Positions 5,317 through 6,738 of a stretch of DNA of 6,738 nucleotides are shown piece by piece. The stretch comes from Hyphomicrobiales bacterium (lineage in GTDB: Bacteria > Pseudomonadota > Alphaproteobacteria > Rhizobiales > Beijerinckiaceae), in the NCBI GenBank assembly GCA_028290125.1, contig JAQGKM010000005.1, positions 1 through 6,738 of the forward strand. The letters are read 5' to 3'. How positions within the stretch are numbered: the stretch's first letter is position 1; each line of letters starts with the position of its first letter. Below the pieces are notes generated by a model. The model had not been told where the DNA came from. It did no database searches and was given only the letters and a program-made list of their open reading frames with translations. The translations under genes were made by a program, and so were the position numbers.

Positions 5317-6738
5317 TTACTCGCCCGCGCCTTCCTTCTTGTCTTCCTTGCCTTCAATGTCTTCGCCGGTTTCCTGGTCGACAACGCGCATCGACAGGCG
5401 AACCTTGCCGCGATCGTCGAAGCCCATCAGCTTGACCTTGACCTTGTCGCCTTCCTTGACGACGTCGGTGGTCTTGTTCACGCGCGCCTTGGACAGCTGC
5501 GAGATGTGAACGAGGCCATCCTTGGCGCCGAAGAAGTTCACGAAGGCGCCGAAGTCGGTGGTCTTGACGACCGTGCCTTCGTAGATGGCGCCGACTTCCG
5601 GATCCGACGCGATGGACTTGATCCAGGCGATCGCCGCCTTGATCGAATTGCCATCGCTCGACGCGACCTTCACGGTGCCGTCGTCGTCGATGTTGATCTT
5701 GGCGCCCGTCTTTTCGACGATTTCGCGGATGACCTTGCCGCCGGTGCCGATCACTTCACGGATCTTGTCGGTGGGGATCTTCAGCGTCTCGATGCGCGGA
5801 GCGAACTCGCCGAGTTCGGCGCGCGCGCCGGTCAGCGCCTTCGACATTTCATCGAGGATGTGGAGACGGCCGGCCTGCGCCTGATCGAGCGCGACGCGCA
5901 TGATCTCTTCAGTGATGCCGGCGATCTTGATGTCCATCTGCAGCGAGGTGACGCCTTCCGATGTGCCCGCAACCTTGAAGTCCATGTCGCCGAGGTGATC
6001 CTCGTCGCCGAGAATGTCGGACAGCACTGCGAAACGCTCACCTTCGAGGATGAGGCCCATCGCGATGCCGGCCGTCGGACGCTTCAGCGGAACGCCCGCA
6101 TCCATGAGCGAGAGCGAGGCGCCGCAGACGGTCGCCATCGAGGATGAACCGTTCGACTCGGTGATCTCCGACACGACGCGGATCGTGTAGGGGAATTCCG
6201 CAGCGGTCGGCAGCATCGGGCGGATGGCGCGCCAGGCGAGCTTGCCATGGCCGATTTCGCGGCGGCCGGGCGAACCCATGCGGCCGGTTTCGCCGACGCT
6301 GTAGGGAGGGAAGTTGTAGTGAAGCAGGAAGCGCTCCTTGTAGGTGCCTTCCAGCGAGTCGATGTACTGCTCGTCTTCACCGGTGCCGAGCGTCGCGACG
6401 ACCAGCGCCTGCGTTTCGCCGCGTGTGAACAGCGCCGAACCGTGCGTGCGCGGCAGGATGCCGACCTGCGAGAGGATCGGACGAACCGTCTTCACGTCGC
6501 GTCCGTCGATGCGGATGCCGGTGTCGAGGATGTTCCAGCGGACAACCTTGGCCTGCAGGTCGTGGAAGACCTCGTTGACCATCTGCTTGTCGAACTTGGC
6601 GTCCTGTCCCTCGGGGAACATGGCGGCCGTGACCTTCGCCTTCACGGCGTCGACGGCGGCGTAGCGCTGCTGCTTGACGGTGTGCTTGTAGGCCTCGCGC
6701 AGTTCCGCTTCAGCGACGGCGCTGACGGCGGTTTCGCA
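5317..6738 (-). CDS. pnp: Polyribonucleotide nucleotidyltransferase (PNPase), C-terminal two-thirds; 5' end outside window
   Basis: PNPase degrades RNA 3' to 5' by phosphorolysis, releasing nucleoside diphosphates, and acts as a cytoplasmic trimer in mRNA turnover. The frame is open from the window edge (Cys-Glu-Thr on the - strand) to a TAA stop at 5317, giving 473 of the roughly 700 residues usual for the family. The fragment begins in the helical linker after the first RNase PH domain. It then has the catalytic second RNase PH domain, including THGSALFTRGETQAL, FPPYSVGETG, GSPGRREIGHG and DEDHLGDMD (5980-6006), which holds the catalytic aspartates equivalent to E. coli Asp486 and Asp492. 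A KH domain follows (GTGG loop at 5737-5748), then an S1 domain (about 5380-5594, with DFGAFV and DGLVHISQL) and a short Lys/Glu-rich acidic tail. An apparent start at 6645 is an internal GTG, not the real N-terminus. rpsO is often found just upstream of pnp but is outside the window. Confidence 0.98.
   Translation of the reverse strand, partial: CETAVSAVAEAELREAYKHTVKQQRYAAVDAVKAKVTAAMFPEGQDAKFDKQMVNEVFHDLQAKVVRWNILDTGIRIDGRDVKTVRPILSQVGILPRTHGSALFTRGETQALVVATLGTGEDEQYIDSLEGTYKERFLLHYNFPPYSVGETGRMGSPGRREIGHGKLAWRAIRPMLPTAAEFPYTIRVVSEITESNGSSSMATVCGASLSLMDAGVPLKRPTAGIAMGLILEGERFAVLSDILGDEDHLGDMDFKVAGTSEGVTSLQMDIKIAGITEEIMRVALDQAQAGRLHILDEMSKALTGARAELGEFAPRIETLKIPTDKIREVIGTGGKVIREIVEKTGAKINIDDDGTVKVASSDGNSIKAAIAWIKSIASDPEVGAIYEGTVVKTTDFGAFVNFFGAKDGLVHISQLSKARVNKTTDVVKEGDKVKVKLMGFDDRGKVRLSMRVVDQETGEDIEGKEDKKEGAGE

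Noticed and set aside
5296..6147. A 283-codon + strand open frame opposite pnp
   Set aside because: It is antisense to unmistakable PNPase domains, and its Asp/Leu/Val/His-rich composition is a shadow of the GC-rich complement.

Overview
This is a GC-rich chromosomal segment from an alphaproteobacterium, most likely of the order Hyphomicrobiales (Rhizobiales). Three things point there: a fabB-fabI gene pair with rhizobial-style protein sequences, an Omp25/Omp31-type porin-like protein whose mature N-terminus begins ADLPAR, and an alphaproteobacterial polynucleotide phosphorylase close to the fab genes. I cannot assign a family or genus with confidence. No tRNA, rRNA, CRISPR array, insertion sequence or phage gene was seen, and no gene-free stretch exceeds about 160 bases.

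Layout from left to right. (1) Positions 1-1173, + strand: the 3' end of fabB (beta-ketoacyl-ACP synthase I), then complete fabI (enoyl-ACP reductase) 13 nt downstream. These are two consecutive elongation steps of type II fatty acid synthesis in one operon, whose upstream part (fabA is expected) lies outside the window. (2) A perfect 13-bp palindromic terminator at 1194-1230 separates fabI from the convergent gene. (3) Positions 1250-2536, - strand: an outer-membrane beta-barrel protein made of two tandem copies of an Omp25/31-like barrel. (4) Starting divergently, + strand, to 4421: a large multi-pass membrane protein with a C-terminal soluble domain and DTDD and DHH motifs, resembling GT-C fold (STT3-like) glycosyltransferases. 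Its function is not established. (5) A 104-bp gap with a 17-nt direct repeat, then at 4526-5218, + strand, a Spy/CpxP-like (LTXXQ) periplasmic protein with an unusual charged, His-containing tail. (6) A terminator at 5264-5295. (7) From 5317 to the window edge, - strand: the C-terminal two-thirds of pnp, with the second RNase PH core, KH and S1 domains.

The two edges are housekeeping loci (lipid synthesis and RNA turnover). The centre is a block of three cell-envelope genes: an outer-membrane barrel, a probable envelope glycosyltransferase and a periplasmic chaperone-like protein. They are not one operon, because strand orientation changes, and a shared function is only an inference from their common location. 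I see no convincing novel multi-gene system. The best leads are two substitutions in the FabI substrate/triclosan pocket, the internal duplication of the barrel protein with a 603-606 bp period still visible in the DNA, the orphan GT-C-like protein, and the direct repeats upstream of the Spy-like gene.
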